Assembly (NCBI GenBank): GCA_963755635.1
Contig: CAVWKS010000010.1
Span: forward strand, 124,001 to 188,000
DNA from: AC-32 sp963755635
GTDB lineage: Bacteria; Actinomycetota; Thermoleophilia; Gaiellales; Gaiellaceae
Direction of reading: 5' to 3'
Length of the DNA stretch: 64,000 bases
The translations under genes were made by a program, and so were the position numbers. The notes beneath the pieces are model-generated. The model searched no databases, had not been told where the DNA came from, and saw only the letters and a list, made by a program, of their open reading frames with translations. This document shows positions 8,596-17,098 of the stretch, piece after piece (position 1 is the stretch's first letter; each line of letters starts with the position of its first letter).

Positions 8596-9228
8596 TTAGA
8601 GGAGCCGGTCGCCGACCGCGTCGAACGCCTGCAGCTCGAGCCCGGCGGACGGCGTCCCAGCAAGCTCGTCGCGGAGCAGCGCGAAGACCACCGCGTCGCC
8701 CTGCAGCGGCGTCCCGTCGCGCCCGTGCGCCGAGCGTCGCAAGGTTCCCTCCTCGACGAAGCCGAGCTTGCGCGGGATCGCGCTGCTCGCCTCATTCTCC
8801 GGGTCGACGCGGATCTCGACCCGCTCGACGCCGCAGAGCTCGAACGCGACCCGGGTCAACGCCGCGGTGGCCTCCGTGCCCAGACCCTCGCCTGCCCGGC
8901 TCGCGCGAATCCAGTAGCCGATCTCGAAGATCCCCTCGCCCCGCCGTGTGTGCAAGCCGGTGCCGCCGAGCGCCTCCGAGTCGTCGCGCGAGAAGATCCC
9001 GTAGACGAAGTCCTGTCCCAGGTCGAACCGGCCGCGGAACCCGCGCAGCAACTCGACCTTGGCCTCGAGCGGCTGCGGGTCCTCGTAAGCCCAAGGCAGC
9101 CACGGGCGCAGGTGCTCGAGCGAGGAGTCGACCGCGTCCTTCAGCAGCGGCGCGTCGCGCGGCTCCCAGCAGCGCACGACCAGGCGGTCGGTCTCGATCC
9201 GGTAGGGCGGCGCCGTCACGGCGCGCAA
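8596..9228 (-). CDS. GNAT family N-acetyltransferase (RimJ-like)
   Basis: 210 residues with the RimJ/RimL-type layout: TDRLVVRCWEPRDAPLL at the N-terminus, FEIGYWIR in the core, and the acetyl-CoA-binding stretch RAGEGLGTEA followed by IRVDPENEASSAIPRKLGF. It would acetylate an amine on a small molecule or protein N-terminus. It sits in the E1-E2 operon, 12 bases upstream of E2 and 1 base after the DUF4232 gene, without an obvious reason. Confidence 0.8.
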   Translation of the reverse strand: MRAVTAPPYRIETDRLVVRCWEPRDAPLLKDAVDSSLEHLRPWLPWAYEDPQPLEAKVELLRGFRGRFDLGQDFVYGIFSRDDSEALGGTGLHTRRGEGIFEIGYWIRASRAGEGLGTEATAALTRVAFELCGVERVEIRVDPENEASSAIPRKLGFVEEGTLRRSAHGRDGTPLQGDAVVFALLRDELAGTPSAGLELQAFDAVGDRLL

Positions 9229-9229
9229 A

Positions 9230-9730
9230 CTAGCGCGGGACGCCGAACGGGGAGACGCCGAGCTTCGACCCGGTGCGAACGTCGCAACGCGGCCGGCCGG
9301 ATTGGAACCCCGCCTTCACGTTGCGCCCGGTCGTCAGCGACACGTGCAGGATCAGCTTCTGGTTGTAGACACCTTGCGGCCAGGAGCCGCACCACTGGCT
9401 CCACCAGAGGTAGAGCGACGCCCGCTGTCCCGCTCGAAGCTTCGTCACAGGCCGGTAGCCGATCGACTTCGCCTGCACCGGTGCTTCTTTCGTCCTGAGG
9501 AGACGCCCGGCGCGATCGCGAATCGTGACTCGGGGACGCCCTCCGACCCGGCACGCGGACGACGAGACGTTCCGGAAGACGATCGGCCCGATCATCGAGC
9601 CAGTCGCTCCCTGCAGCTGCCCGTGCGCGCGCAAGTCCTTCGCCGTGCACGCGCGCAGCTTCGTCACGCCCGAGCCAACGGGTGCCAGTACCAGAGCGGC
9701 GACGCCGGCGACGAGCACGATCCGGAACAC
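9230..9730 (-). CDS. Exported DUF4232-type protein
   Basis: 166 residues with a signal peptide (1 to about 22). A beta-rich domain follows, with the DUF4232 features CTAKDL near the start, GPIVFRNVSSSACRVGG and a paired-cysteine layout (WWSQWCGSWP, RPRCDV). Such proteins are abundant in actinobacteria and of unknown function, presumably outside the membrane. It is only 2 bases from the E1beta stop and 1 base from the GNAT gene, so it is co-transcribed with the dehydrogenase genes. Confidence 0.7.
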   Translation of the reverse strand: MFRIVLVAGVAALVLAPVGSGVTKLRACTAKDLRAHGQLQGATGSMIGPIVFRNVSSSACRVGGRPRVTIRDRAGRLLRTKEAPVQAKSIGYRPVTKLRAGQRASLYLWWSQWCGSWPQGVYNQKLILHVSLTTGRNVKAGFQSGRPRCDVRTGSKLGVSPFGVPR

Positions 9731-9732
9731 GT

Positions 9733-10707
9733 TCAGAACTCCAGCACCTTCCGGACGGCGTCGACCACGCGCTCGACCGACGGCATGTACGCGTCCTCGA
9801 TCTGCCAGTACGGGTACGGGACGTCATAGCCGGTCACCCGCACCACCGGCGCACGTAGGTCCAGCATCGCCTTCTCGGCGAGGATCGCCGCGAGCTCGGC
9901 TCCGTACCCCGCCGTCCGCGGCGCCTCCTGGACGATTACCACGCGGCCCGTCTTCGCCGCCGATGCCAGCAATGCCCGCTCGTCCAGCGGCTTGAGCGTG
10001 CGCAGGTCGAGCACCTCTGCGGAGGCCTCGCCCTCGAGCGCCGACGCTACCTGCTCGGCCAGCGGCACCATCGCGCCGTAGGCGACGAGCGTCACGTCAG
10101 ACCCCTCGCGGGCGACCCTTGCCTCGCCCAGAGGCACGACGTGCTCGCCCTCGGGCACCTCACCGCGCATCGTCCGGTAGTGCAGCTTCGGCTCGAGCAC
10201 GACCACCGGATCGGGATCGCGGATCGCCGCCGCCAGCAGGCCCTTTGCGTCCGACGGCGTCGCCGGAATCGCGACCTTCACGCCCGGCGTGTGCACGTAG
10301 TACGCCTCGGGCGAATCGTCGTGCAGCTCCGGCGCTCGAACCCCGCCGCCGTACGGCATCCGCACGACCAGCGGGAAGTCCATCGCGCCGCCCGTCCGCC
10401 AGTGGTAGCGCCCCACGTGGGTGATCAGCTGGTCGAGGCACGGATACGAGAACGCGTCGTACTGCATCTCGCAGACCGGGCGCCAGCCGGCCATGCAGAG
10501 CCCGACCGCCGAGCCGAGGATCCCGGCCTCGGCCAGCGGCGTATCGACGCAGCGCTCGGGCCCGAAGCGGTCTCGCAGCCCGGCCGTCGCGCGGAAGACA
10601 CCGCCGGCGCGGCCCACGTCCTCGCCCATCACCAGCACGTCCGGGTCGCGCTCGAGCTCGACGTGGAACGCGTCGTTGACCGCCTCCACCAGCGTCAGCT
10701 CAGCCAT
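9733..10707 (-). CDS. 2-oxoacid dehydrogenase E1 component, beta subunit
   Basis: 324 residues. With E1alpha it decarboxylates a 2-oxoacid on thiamine diphosphate and reductively acylates the E2 lipoyl group. Recognisable are VMGEDVGRAGGVFRAT near 26-41, DTPLAEAGILGSAVGLC, RMPYGGGVRAPELHDDS and LDLRTLKPLDERALLAS. It overlaps E1alpha by 8 bases. Confidence 0.92.
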   Translation of the reverse strand: MAELTLVEAVNDAFHVELERDPDVLVMGEDVGRAGGVFRATAGLRDRFGPERCVDTPLAEAGILGSAVGLCMAGWRPVCEMQYDAFSYPCLDQLITHVGRYHWRTGGAMDFPLVVRMPYGGGVRAPELHDDSPEAYYVHTPGVKVAIPATPSDAKGLLAAAIRDPDPVVVLEPKLHYRTMRGEVPEGEHVVPLGEARVAREGSDVTLVAYGAMVPLAEQVASALEGEASAEVLDLRTLKPLDERALLASAAKTGRVVIVQEAPRTAGYGAELAAILAEKAMLDLRAPVVRVTGYDVPYPYWQIEDAYMPSVERVVDAVRKVLEF

Positions 10708-11764
10708 CCAAGACCCTCCGCAGCTCGGCGAGATCGTCCTGGAACGACTCCGGCGGGTTCGCCAGAGCGTGCTCGAAGACGAGCCCCGGATCGGGCGGCG
10801 GCTCGGCCTCGGCGGCCGCGATCCCCTCGCGCATCAGGTCGGCTGCCTGCGCGCGCACGGCCTCGGCGGCCTCGTCCGAGAGCAGGCCGACGCGCCGCAG
10901 GTACGACTCGTAGCGGCCCAGGCACTCGCGCCGCTTCTCCTCCTCGACGCGCGCCGCGTCGATGTAGGCCGACGGATCGTCAGCCGTCGCGTGCGGGGCC
11001 GTCCGGTAGGTGACCGCCTCGATGAAGGTCGGCCCCTCGCCGGCCCGCGCCCGCGCGACCGCGTCGCGCGTCGCCTCGTACACGGCAAGCACGTCCGCCC
11101 CGTCGACGCGCACCCCGGGCATCCCGTAGCCGACCGCCTTGTCGGCCAGCGTCTCCGCGGCGGTCTGCGCGGACAGAGGCGTCGAGATCGCCCACTGGTT
11201 GTTGTTGCAGAACAGCACGAGCGGCGCGCGCATCACCGCAGCGAAGTTCGCGCCCTCGTGGAACGACCCCTCGGAGGTCGCGCCGTCGCCGAAGTACGCG
11301 ATCGCGCAGGCCTGCTCGCCGCGCAGCTTCTTCCCCCAGGCGAGCCCCGCCGCGTGCGGCACGTGCGTCCCGATCGGCACGCAGATCGAGGCGACGTTCC
11401 AGTCGAGCGGGTTCCACCAGCCGGCCGGGTGGCCGCGCCACCACGACAGGATCGTCGACGCCGGCATCCCGCGCAGGAGCCCGATCGCCGACTCGCGGTA
11501 GCTCGGAAAGACCCAGTCGTCCCGCTCGAGCGCGAAGACCGAGCCGGCCTGCATCGCCTCGTGGTTCCAGAAGATCGCGTAGGTGCCGATCCGGCCCTGG
11601 CGGTGGTAGACGACCGAGCGCTCGTCGTAGGTGCGGAGCAGGACGAGCCAGCGGTGCAGCTCGAGCAGGTCGTCGTCGGAGAGCCCCTCGACCTCGCCGT
11701 CCGGGATCGACTCGCCGTCGCCGATCACCCGGCGAAGATCGCGCTCAGCAGGGAGAACCGCCAT
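10700..11764 (-). CDS. 2-oxoacid dehydrogenase E1 component, alpha subunit
   Basis: 354 residues with the thiamine diphosphate motif YFGDGATSEGSFHEG and ending FCNNNQWAIS, plus MPGVRVDGADVLAVYE. The YRTAPHATADDPS region with the phosphorylation-loop-like HATADDP is typical of branched-chain and pyruvate E1alpha. First gene of the E1alpha-E1beta-DUF4232-GNAT-E2 operon; it begins only 12 bases after the membrane protein at 11777, so it may also be read from the upstream DUF58 cluster. Confidence 0.92.
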   Translation of the reverse strand: MAVLPAERDLRRVIGDGESIPDGEVEGLSDDDLLELHRWLVLLRTYDERSVVYHRQGRIGTYAIFWNHEAMQAGSVFALERDDWVFPSYRESAIGLLRGMPASTILSWWRGHPAGWWNPLDWNVASICVPIGTHVPHAAGLAWGKKLRGEQACAIAYFGDGATSEGSFHEGANFAAVMRAPLVLFCNNNQWAISTPLSAQTAAETLADKAVGYGMPGVRVDGADVLAVYEATRDAVARARAGEGPTFIEAVTYRTAPHATADDPSAYIDAARVEEEKRRECLGRYESYLRRVGLLSDEAAEAVRAQAADLMREGIAAAEAEPPPDPGLVFEHALANPPESFQDDLAELRRVLDG

Positions 11765-11776
11765 CGCGGCAGGAAT

Positions 11777-12244
11777 CTACCCGACCCGAACCCGGGCCAG
11801 CCCTGCGACGACGCCGACTGCTGCGATCGCGGCGAGCACGCCGGCCAGCTCCAGCAAGAGGCCTCCGTGCAGCGGCGCTCCGGCCGCGAGCACGATCAGC
11901 GCCGCGACGACCGCCGCGGCGGCGCAGAGGCCGGCGATCGTCCCGATCCGCCGCAGCACGACCGCCGCATCCGACCACGCGGGCACGCGGGGCTCGATCG
12001 ACCACCAGGCGAGCTCGGCCGTCAGGAGGAGGCCGGCCGCGTACACCGGCGTCCAGGGATCGACGGTCCCGGGCCCGAGCTCGAGCCGCAGGGCCTGCTC
12101 GCCGCCGAGCAGGACCATGCCGAGAGCCAGCGCCGCTCCCCAGCGCGCAGCGAGCCCGAGAGCGAGCCAGAGCAGCCCGGCCCCGCCGATCGCGAGCAGC
12201 GCCCACGGCTGCTCCCCCGACTGCATGACCCCGCCGAGCGTCAC
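11777..12244 (-). CDS. Membrane protein of the MoxR/DUF58 cluster
   Basis: A hydrophobic protein with about four to five helices, of unknown family. The open frame reaches back to the DUF58 stop codon, where it reads V-A-T-A-L-A-A-L from a GTA that overlaps the TAG. The first canonical start is GTG 12244 (155 residues), which would lose the front of the first helix. The start is therefore uncertain by about 13 residues. Last gene of the DUF4129-MoxR-DUF58 run. Confidence 0.6.
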   Translation of the reverse strand: MTLGGVMQSGEQPWALLAIGGAGLLWLALGLAARWGAALALGMVLLGGEQALRLELGPGTVDPWTPVYAAGLLLTAELAWWSIEPRVPAWSDAAVVLRRIGTIAGLCAAAAVVAALIVLAAGAPLHGGLLLELAGVLAAIAAVGVVAGLARVRVG

Positions 12245-12279
12245 GCAGGCGCCTGCGCACAGCGCCGCGAGCGCGGTCG

Positions 12280-13551
12280 CTACACGCGCGCTACGTGGGC
12301 GTGGCGCTTGAATCTCCTCACCTCCTCGAGCGCGGCCTGCAGGGGGACGTCGCCGCGCCACTCGACCACCGGCACGCCGAGCCGGAGGTAGCGCGAGCGC
12401 AGGGCCTCGCGCCGCAGCAGCCAGAGCCGGTGCGCGAGCCGGTCGAGCTCGCTCGGGCCCGCGAACGCGAACGGAACGGGCGAGATCTCGATCACCGCCA
12501 GGTCGTAGCCGCGGGCGCGCAGGTCGAGCAGCGAGCGCACCGCCCGCTCGTCGAGCAGCGGTGAGAGCGCGAGCACGAGCGCCCTCGACGGCAGCGAACG
12601 CACAGGCAGAAGGTCGATGTCCTTCCACGCGTAGCTGAGGAAGATCTCCGAGTCGAGCAGCGAGTCGAGCACGCGGTAGACCTGGGTGACCCCGCTCGTG
12701 GCCGTCAGCCAGTTGGTCACGCCGCCGAACGAGACGAGGCCGACGCGGTCCTTCTCGCCGAGGTAGTGCGTCGCGAGCGCGGCCGCGGCGCCGACCGCCC
12801 GGTCGAGCGTCCCCTCGCCCTCGCCGCGGGCCTCGAGGAAGGTGTCGAGGAAGATGACGACGTCCGAGTTCCGGTCCGGATGGGTCTCGCTCACCCAGGG
12901 CTCGCCGCGCCGGGCGGTCGCGCGCCAGTTGATCCGGCGCACGCGGTCGCCCGGCACAAACGGACGCAGGTCGGCGAACTCGATCCCCTCGCCGCGGGCG
13001 CGTGGCACCTGGTTCCCCGCAAACGCCTGCGTCTCCATCGGGCGCAACAGCCGGCGCAGCGTCTCGCCGCTCGGGTAGACCTTGAGCGGCCGGCGGCGCT
13101 CGAGCGTCGTCTCGTGGACGAGCAGCCCGAACGCGTCCTGCTCACGCACGACGATGTCCCCGGCGAGGTAGCCGCCCCAGTCGACGCAGTGGATGACGTG
13201 CTCGATCGTCCGCCGTTCGTTCGCTTGGAGCGTGATCAGCTGTGGGTTCGACTGCTCGACCTCGAGACCCTCGGGGAGGTCGAGCAGCAGCTGGACGTGG
13301 CCGGCGGGCCTGTCGGAGCGCACCTCGAGCTCCGCTTCCACCGTGCCGCCCTGGACGATCCGCTCGCCGAACAGCTCGAACGTCGCGTCGAGCTTCGGCG
13401 TCCGCTCGAGCGCGAGGCCGAACAGGAGCACGACCGCGAACGGCGACGCGAGCGCGACCAGCTCAGGCCGCCCGAGCACGAGCGCCGCGACGAGCCCGAT
13501 CCCGGTCAGCGCCGCGTAGGCGCCGAGCTTCGGCGTCGCCGTCCGTTTCAC
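12280..13551 (-). CDS. DUF58 domain protein
   Basis: 423 residues. Two N-terminal membrane helices (about 10-50) are followed by a beta-rich part and a von Willebrand A-like DUF58 domain. That domain shows the conserved RRINWRATARRGEPWVSE motif and VVIFLDTF metal-binding start. DUF58 proteins nearly always pair with a MoxR ATPase, as here (1 base downstream of it), and are thought to act together as a membrane-associated chaperone or assembly pair. Confidence 0.85.
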   Translation of the reverse strand: MKRTATPKLGAYAALTGIGLVAALVLGRPELVALASPFAVVLLFGLALERTPKLDATFELFGERIVQGGTVEAELEVRSDRPAGHVQLLLDLPEGLEVEQSNPQLITLQANERRTIEHVIHCVDWGGYLAGDIVVREQDAFGLLVHETTLERRRPLKVYPSGETLRRLLRPMETQAFAGNQVPRARGEGIEFADLRPFVPGDRVRRINWRATARRGEPWVSETHPDRNSDVVIFLDTFLEARGEGEGTLDRAVGAAAALATHYLGEKDRVGLVSFGGVTNWLTATSGVTQVYRVLDSLLDSEIFLSYAWKDIDLLPVRSLPSRALVLALSPLLDERAVRSLLDLRARGYDLAVIEISPVPFAFAGPSELDRLAHRLWLLRREALRSRYLRLGVPVVEWRGDVPLQAALEEVRRFKRHAHVARV

Positions 13552-13552
13552 G

Positions 13553-14554
13553 TCACTCGGCGACTGGCTCGGCTTGCTCGCCGGCCTGCTCGCCGATTTG
13601 CTCGACCACGGCCTTCGGCGTCGGCACCTGGTCGAGCAACTCCGTCACGATGTCCTCGGGCCGCAGGCGCTGCACCCAGAGCTCCGGGCGCAGCGAGAGC
13701 CGGTGCGCGAGCGCCGGCACCGCCACCGCCTTCACGTCCTCGGGGATGACGTAGTCGCGGCCCTGGAGCGCGGCGCGGCAGCGCGAGAGCTTGAGCAGCG
13801 CGAGCGACCCGCGCGGGCTGGCGCCGACCTGCACGCCCGAGGCATTCCTCGTCGCGGCGACGAGGTCGACCATGTAGAGCCCGACGCTACGGTCGACGTG
13901 CACCTGCTCGATCGCGCCCTGCATCTCGAGCAGCTCCTCGCGCCCGACGACGGAGTCGAGCTCGATCTCGTCCTCCGCGCGGTCGAGCCGGCGCTCGAGC
14001 ACGTCCCACTCCTGCTCCCGCTCCGGGTAGCCGACGCCGATCCGCAGCAGGAAACGGTCGAGCTGCGCCTCGGGCAGTGGGTAGGTGCCCTCGTACTCGA
14101 TCGGGTTCTGGGTCGCGAGCACGAGGAAGGGCCGCTCGAGCGCGTGCGTCACTCCCTCGATCGTGACCTGCCGCTCCTGCATCGCCTCGAGCAGCGCGGC
14201 CTGGGTCTTCGGCGGCGCGCGGTTGATCTCGTCCGCGAGGAGAAGGTTGGTGAAGATCGGGCCCGCCCGGAACTCGAAGTCGACCTCGCGCTGGTTGAAG
14301 ATCGACGAGCCGGTCACGTCCGACGGCATCAGGTCCGGCGTGAACTGGATGCGCGTGAAGCCGATGCTGGTCACCTGCGCGAATGCGCGGGCGATCAGCG
14401 TCTTCGCCAGGCCGGGAAAGTCCTCGAGCAGGACGTGGCCGTCGGCGAGCATGCCGAGCAGGACGAGCTCGAGCGCCTCGCGCTTGCCGACGATCGCGCG
14501 TTCGACCTCGTCGAGAATCTGCTGCGAGCGCTCGGAGAGTTGATCGATTCTCAC
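13553..14554 (-). CDS. MoxR-family AAA+ ATPase
   Basis: 333 residues from a GTG at 14554 that has an AGGAG (14565-14569) at good spacing. The Walker A is degenerate in the family manner (EDFPGLAKT, 44-52), Walker B is LLLADEIN (104-111), followed by PPKTQAALLEAMQERQVT and the sensor 1 stretch LATQNPIEYEGTYPLPEAQ. MoxR proteins remodel or activate partner VWA/DUF58 proteins. The upstream gene's stop lies within the ribosome binding site. Confidence 0.92.
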   Translation of the reverse strand: MRIDQLSERSQQILDEVERAIVGKREALELVLLGMLADGHVLLEDFPGLAKTLIARAFAQVTSIGFTRIQFTPDLMPSDVTGSSIFNQREVDFEFRAGPIFTNLLLADEINRAPPKTQAALLEAMQERQVTIEGVTHALERPFLVLATQNPIEYEGTYPLPEAQLDRFLLRIGVGYPEREQEWDVLERRLDRAEDEIELDSVVGREELLEMQGAIEQVHVDRSVGLYMVDLVAATRNASGVQVGASPRGSLALLKLSRCRAALQGRDYVIPEDVKAVAVPALAHRLSLRPELWVQRLRPEDIVTELLDQVPTPKAVVEQIGEQAGEQAEPVAE

Positions 14555-14567
14555 TTGCTTGTTCTCC

Positions 14568-15086
14568 TCATAGCGCCTCCAGCCGGTCGACCACGCGCGC
14601 CAGCCGCCCGGCCTCGATGCCCGCGCCGAAGCGCTTATCCGGCTGCTCCCGCTCGGGCCGGACGAGCTCCCAGAGCTCTTCGCCGAGCGCCTCCCGCACG
14701 CGCCTGTCGCCGGAGTCGAGCCGCAGGCCCTTGCGGTCCGCGAGCCGCTGCTCGGCGATCTCCCGCAAGATCGGGCGCAGCCGGAAGTGGACGTCGAACG
14801 CGGCGGTGGTGGACATCGAGAGCACGCGTTCGGTCCGGTCGAGGTCGGGCGGGCGGATCGGCGGCTCCAGCTCGTCCTCGAGCGCATCGGCGAGCGCCGA
14901 GCGCTTGGCGAGCGGGTACGCCCTGCGGACTGCGAGCACGCCGGTCAGGACCGCCATCCCGCCGACGGCGAGCACGAAGACGTCGAGCTCGAGCGCCCGC
15001 TGCCCCGGCTCGAGCACGAGCGCGAGGACGAGCGCGACCGTCGCCAGCCCTGCGCCGAGGGAGAGGCCGACCACGAGCCGCTTCAC
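14568..15086 (-). CDS. Hypothetical membrane-anchored protein of the MoxR cluster
   Basis: 172 residues. Two N-terminal helices (about 5-27 and 35-55) precede a soluble, charged C-terminal part. The GTG start at 15086 overlaps the DUF4129 stop as GTGA. I do not recognise a domain. Its place between DUF4129 and MoxR genes is common in actinobacterial versions of this cluster, so it is probably a membrane partner of the MoxR system. Confidence 0.65.
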   Translation of the reverse strand: MKRLVVGLSLGAGLATVALVLALVLEPGQRALELDVFVLAVGGMAVLTGVLAVRRAYPLAKRSALADALEDELEPPIRPPDLDRTERVLSMSTTAAFDVHFRLRPILREIAEQRLADRKGLRLDSGDRRVREALGEELWELVRPEREQPDKRFGAGIEAGRLARVVDRLEAL

Positions 15087-15973
15087 GCCGCTTGCTCGCC
15101 TTCCTTGTGCTCGAGCTCCGCGCGCAGGCCGACGAGCGCGTCGATCGCCTCGTCCTTCATCCCGGCGTCGATCTCGTGCGGGCTGAACTTGGCCCGTGAG
15201 TAGAGATCCGTGATACGGCGCACCGAGGAGCTGCTCACTCCGAGCCGGTCGAGCACGCGGCCCACGTACTCCTGCGGCGCCTCAGCCTCCCAGCGCGGGG
15301 CGCCGTAGGCGGCGAACGTCCGCTCCATTCGTGCATAGGTGCGGATCACGGCGCGGCGCGGATCCTTCTCGGCGCGCAGGTCGTCGAGCGAGTCGGCCAG
15401 AACCTCGTCGACCGCCTCGAGCATGGCCGCCTCCTTGTCCCATTCTTCGCCATGCAGGCGGCGCCAGTAGGTGGTGCCGACGACCGTGACCGCCAGGGCG
15501 AGCAGGAGCGAGCCGAAGATGAGCGCGCCCAGCCACTGGAACTCGGCCGGTCTCCGGGTCCGTAGCGGTGCGGCCTTCGGCGAGCGCGCACTCTTCCCCT
15601 TCGGCGTCTTCGAGAACGGACTCGCCGGCAGAAGCGGCTTCTGGCCCGGGTGGAGCTCCCGGACGGCGAAATGGGCGCCGATCAAGAGCGGGATCATCGC
15701 GAGCAACAGGACCGTCGTCTTCCGCCAGTTGCGCTCTCCGGAGAGCACCTTCTGCCGGCGACCGTACGCCATGCCCCAGACCATCAGGATCGTCCCGATT
15801 GGCAGCAGGACGACCATGATGCTCGCGAGGTACTCCCACAGGATCTGCGGCGGGTGCGCCGCCGCTGCGCCACTGCCTCCGCCGGGCTTGTGCGCTCGGC
15901 TCGAGACGGCGACGAGCGCCAGCAGGCCGATCAGCCCGACCCCGCCCAGCATGAGCCTGCGCGCGCCGCTCAT
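15083..15973 (-). CDS. DUF4129 domain protein
   Basis: 296 residues. There are three hydrophobic helices (about 9-25, 45-70 and 90-105), a variable loop and a fourth helix near 150-170. The C-terminal DUF4129 domain follows, with VIRTYARMERTFAAYG, EAPQEYVGRVL and ITDLYSRAKFSPHEID. DUF4129 is usually found with transglutaminase, DUF58 and MoxR genes. No transglutaminase is in this cluster. First gene of the leftward MoxR run. Confidence 0.8.
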   Translation of the reverse strand: MSGARRLMLGGVGLIGLLALVAVSSRAHKPGGGSGAAAAHPPQILWEYLASIMVVLLPIGTILMVWGMAYGRRQKVLSGERNWRKTTVLLLAMIPLLIGAHFAVRELHPGQKPLLPASPFSKTPKGKSARSPKAAPLRTRRPAEFQWLGALIFGSLLLALAVTVVGTTYWRRLHGEEWDKEAAMLEAVDEVLADSLDDLRAEKDPRRAVIRTYARMERTFAAYGAPRWEAEAPQEYVGRVLDRLGVSSSSVRRITDLYSRAKFSPHEIDAGMKDEAIDALVGLRAELEHKEGEQAA

Positions 15974-15995
15974 GCGGGAACCCTAGACCAGCACG

Positions 15996-16862
15996 CTACA
16001 CTGCGCTGCGCTCGGCTTCGAACACTGCCTCCTCCACGTCGCCAAGGTCCTCCCCGTCGGCCTGCAGCGGCAGCGGGCGGTCGCAGCGCACCGCGATCCA
16101 GTCGAGGTCGTGGCCGTAGCGGACGTCGATGGCGTTCAGCTGCCCGCCGCCCCTGAAGAGGTGGAGCAGCAGTCGCGGCACGTCGGCCGGGCCGATCTCT
16201 ACTGGCGCGACCACGTCGAGGCCGAGCTCGAAGCGCGCCTCGGGAGCGACGTGCACGGGCAGCGACCCGGCGTAGGTGTACGGATCGCAATTCGCGACCA
16301 GCACGAAGGCGGCGCGGCCGAGCCCCGCGAGCTCCAGCGACGGCTCGAAGCGCGCGGCGCGGCCGCCGACGAGAGCAGCCGCGGTGCGGAGATACGCGAG
16401 ATCGCCGGGGCGGCGGCCGTCGTCGGCCCGTCCCAGAGCGTCGACGCGCCGGACGAGCTCCGCGGAGAAGCCGATCCCCGCCCCGAACCCGAACCGGCGT
16501 CCGTTCACGCGGCCGAGCGAGATCTGCCTCGTCCGCTCCTGCTCGAGCGCCTCCGCGAGCTGGTGCGCAGCCTCGAGCGGGTCGCGTGGCAGGCCGAGGG
16601 CGCGTGCCAGGACGCTTGTCCCGCCGCCCGGCAGGAAGCCGACCACCCGGTCCGGCCCGACGCCGTTCAGCACCTCGTTCGCTGAGCCGTCGCCGCCGAA
16701 GACCACGATCGCGTCCGCCTCGGCCGCCGCCGCCAGCTCCGTCGCGTGGCCCGGGTGCTCCGTCAGCAGCGTCACCTTCGGCGCCAGCACCTCCTCGAGG
16801 AGACGCACCCGCGACTCGGTCACGTTCGTCGAGAAGGGATTCACGATCAGGACGGCCTGCAC
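15996..16862 (-). CDS. Diacylglycerol kinase-family lipid/sphingoid kinase-like protein
   Basis: 288 residues from GTG 16862, where the family-typical VLIVNPFST begins. The nucleotide-binding GGDGSANEVLNG is at 56-67 and the GFLPGGGTSVLARALG stretch follows. These are the ATP-binding motifs of the YegS/DagK lipid kinase family. A longer start at 16946 would overlap a divergent small open frame and lacks family similarity. Substrate probably a membrane lipid precursor. It precedes the DUF4129 gene by 22 bases. Confidence 0.82.
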   Translation of the reverse strand: MQAVLIVNPFSTNVTESRVRLLEEVLAPKVTLLTEHPGHATELAAAAEADAIVVFGGDGSANEVLNGVGPDRVVGFLPGGGTSVLARALGLPRDPLEAAHQLAEALEQERTRQISLGRVNGRRFGFGAGIGFSAELVRRVDALGRADDGRRPGDLAYLRTAAALVGGRAARFEPSLELAGLGRAAFVLVANCDPYTYAGSLPVHVAPEARFELGLDVVAPVEIGPADVPRLLLHLFRGGGQLNAIDVRYGHDLDWIAVRCDRPLPLQADGEDLGDVEEAVFEAERSAV

Positions 16863-16873
16863 GCGGAGATCGT

Positions 16874-17098
16874 ATGCCGGACCAATCACTACGCTGCCGC
16901 CTCGTGAGGCGTCTCGCCGTGCTCGGTGCCGCGCTCGCGATCGCATTGGCGGTCGGCCTCTTCCTCGGCCTCCGCAGCGGCGGGGGCGACAAGACCCGTC
17001 GCTCAGGCGGCGCGGCGCCTCGGCATTCGGGTGAGGCCGATGCAGCTGCTCAAGCGGTTACAGGCGAAACCTGTCGAAACCTACAGCCCAAAATCTAG
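16874..17098 (+). CDS. Small single-helix open reading frame, uncertain
   Basis: An ATG at 16874 opens a 74-codon frame with an arginine-rich N-terminus, one good membrane helix (about 13-34) and a short polar tail ending NLQPKI. It diverges from the lipid kinase. It could be a real small membrane protein or the start of a gene truncated by rearrangement next to the TetR gene. No family recognised. Confidence 0.35.
   Translation: MPDQSLRCRLVRRLAVLGAALAIALAVGLFLGLRSGGGDKTRRSGGAAPRHSGEADAAAQAVTGETCRNLQPKI

Noticed and set aside
7534..9498. A 654-codon open frame on the plus strand opposite the E2 and GNAT genes
   Set aside because: It is antisense to clear enzymes, rich in R, A, D and E as expected from reversed high-GC codons, and shows no domain. 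The same applies to similar long frames at 10421-12391, 46103-47662 (minus) and 52994-54484.
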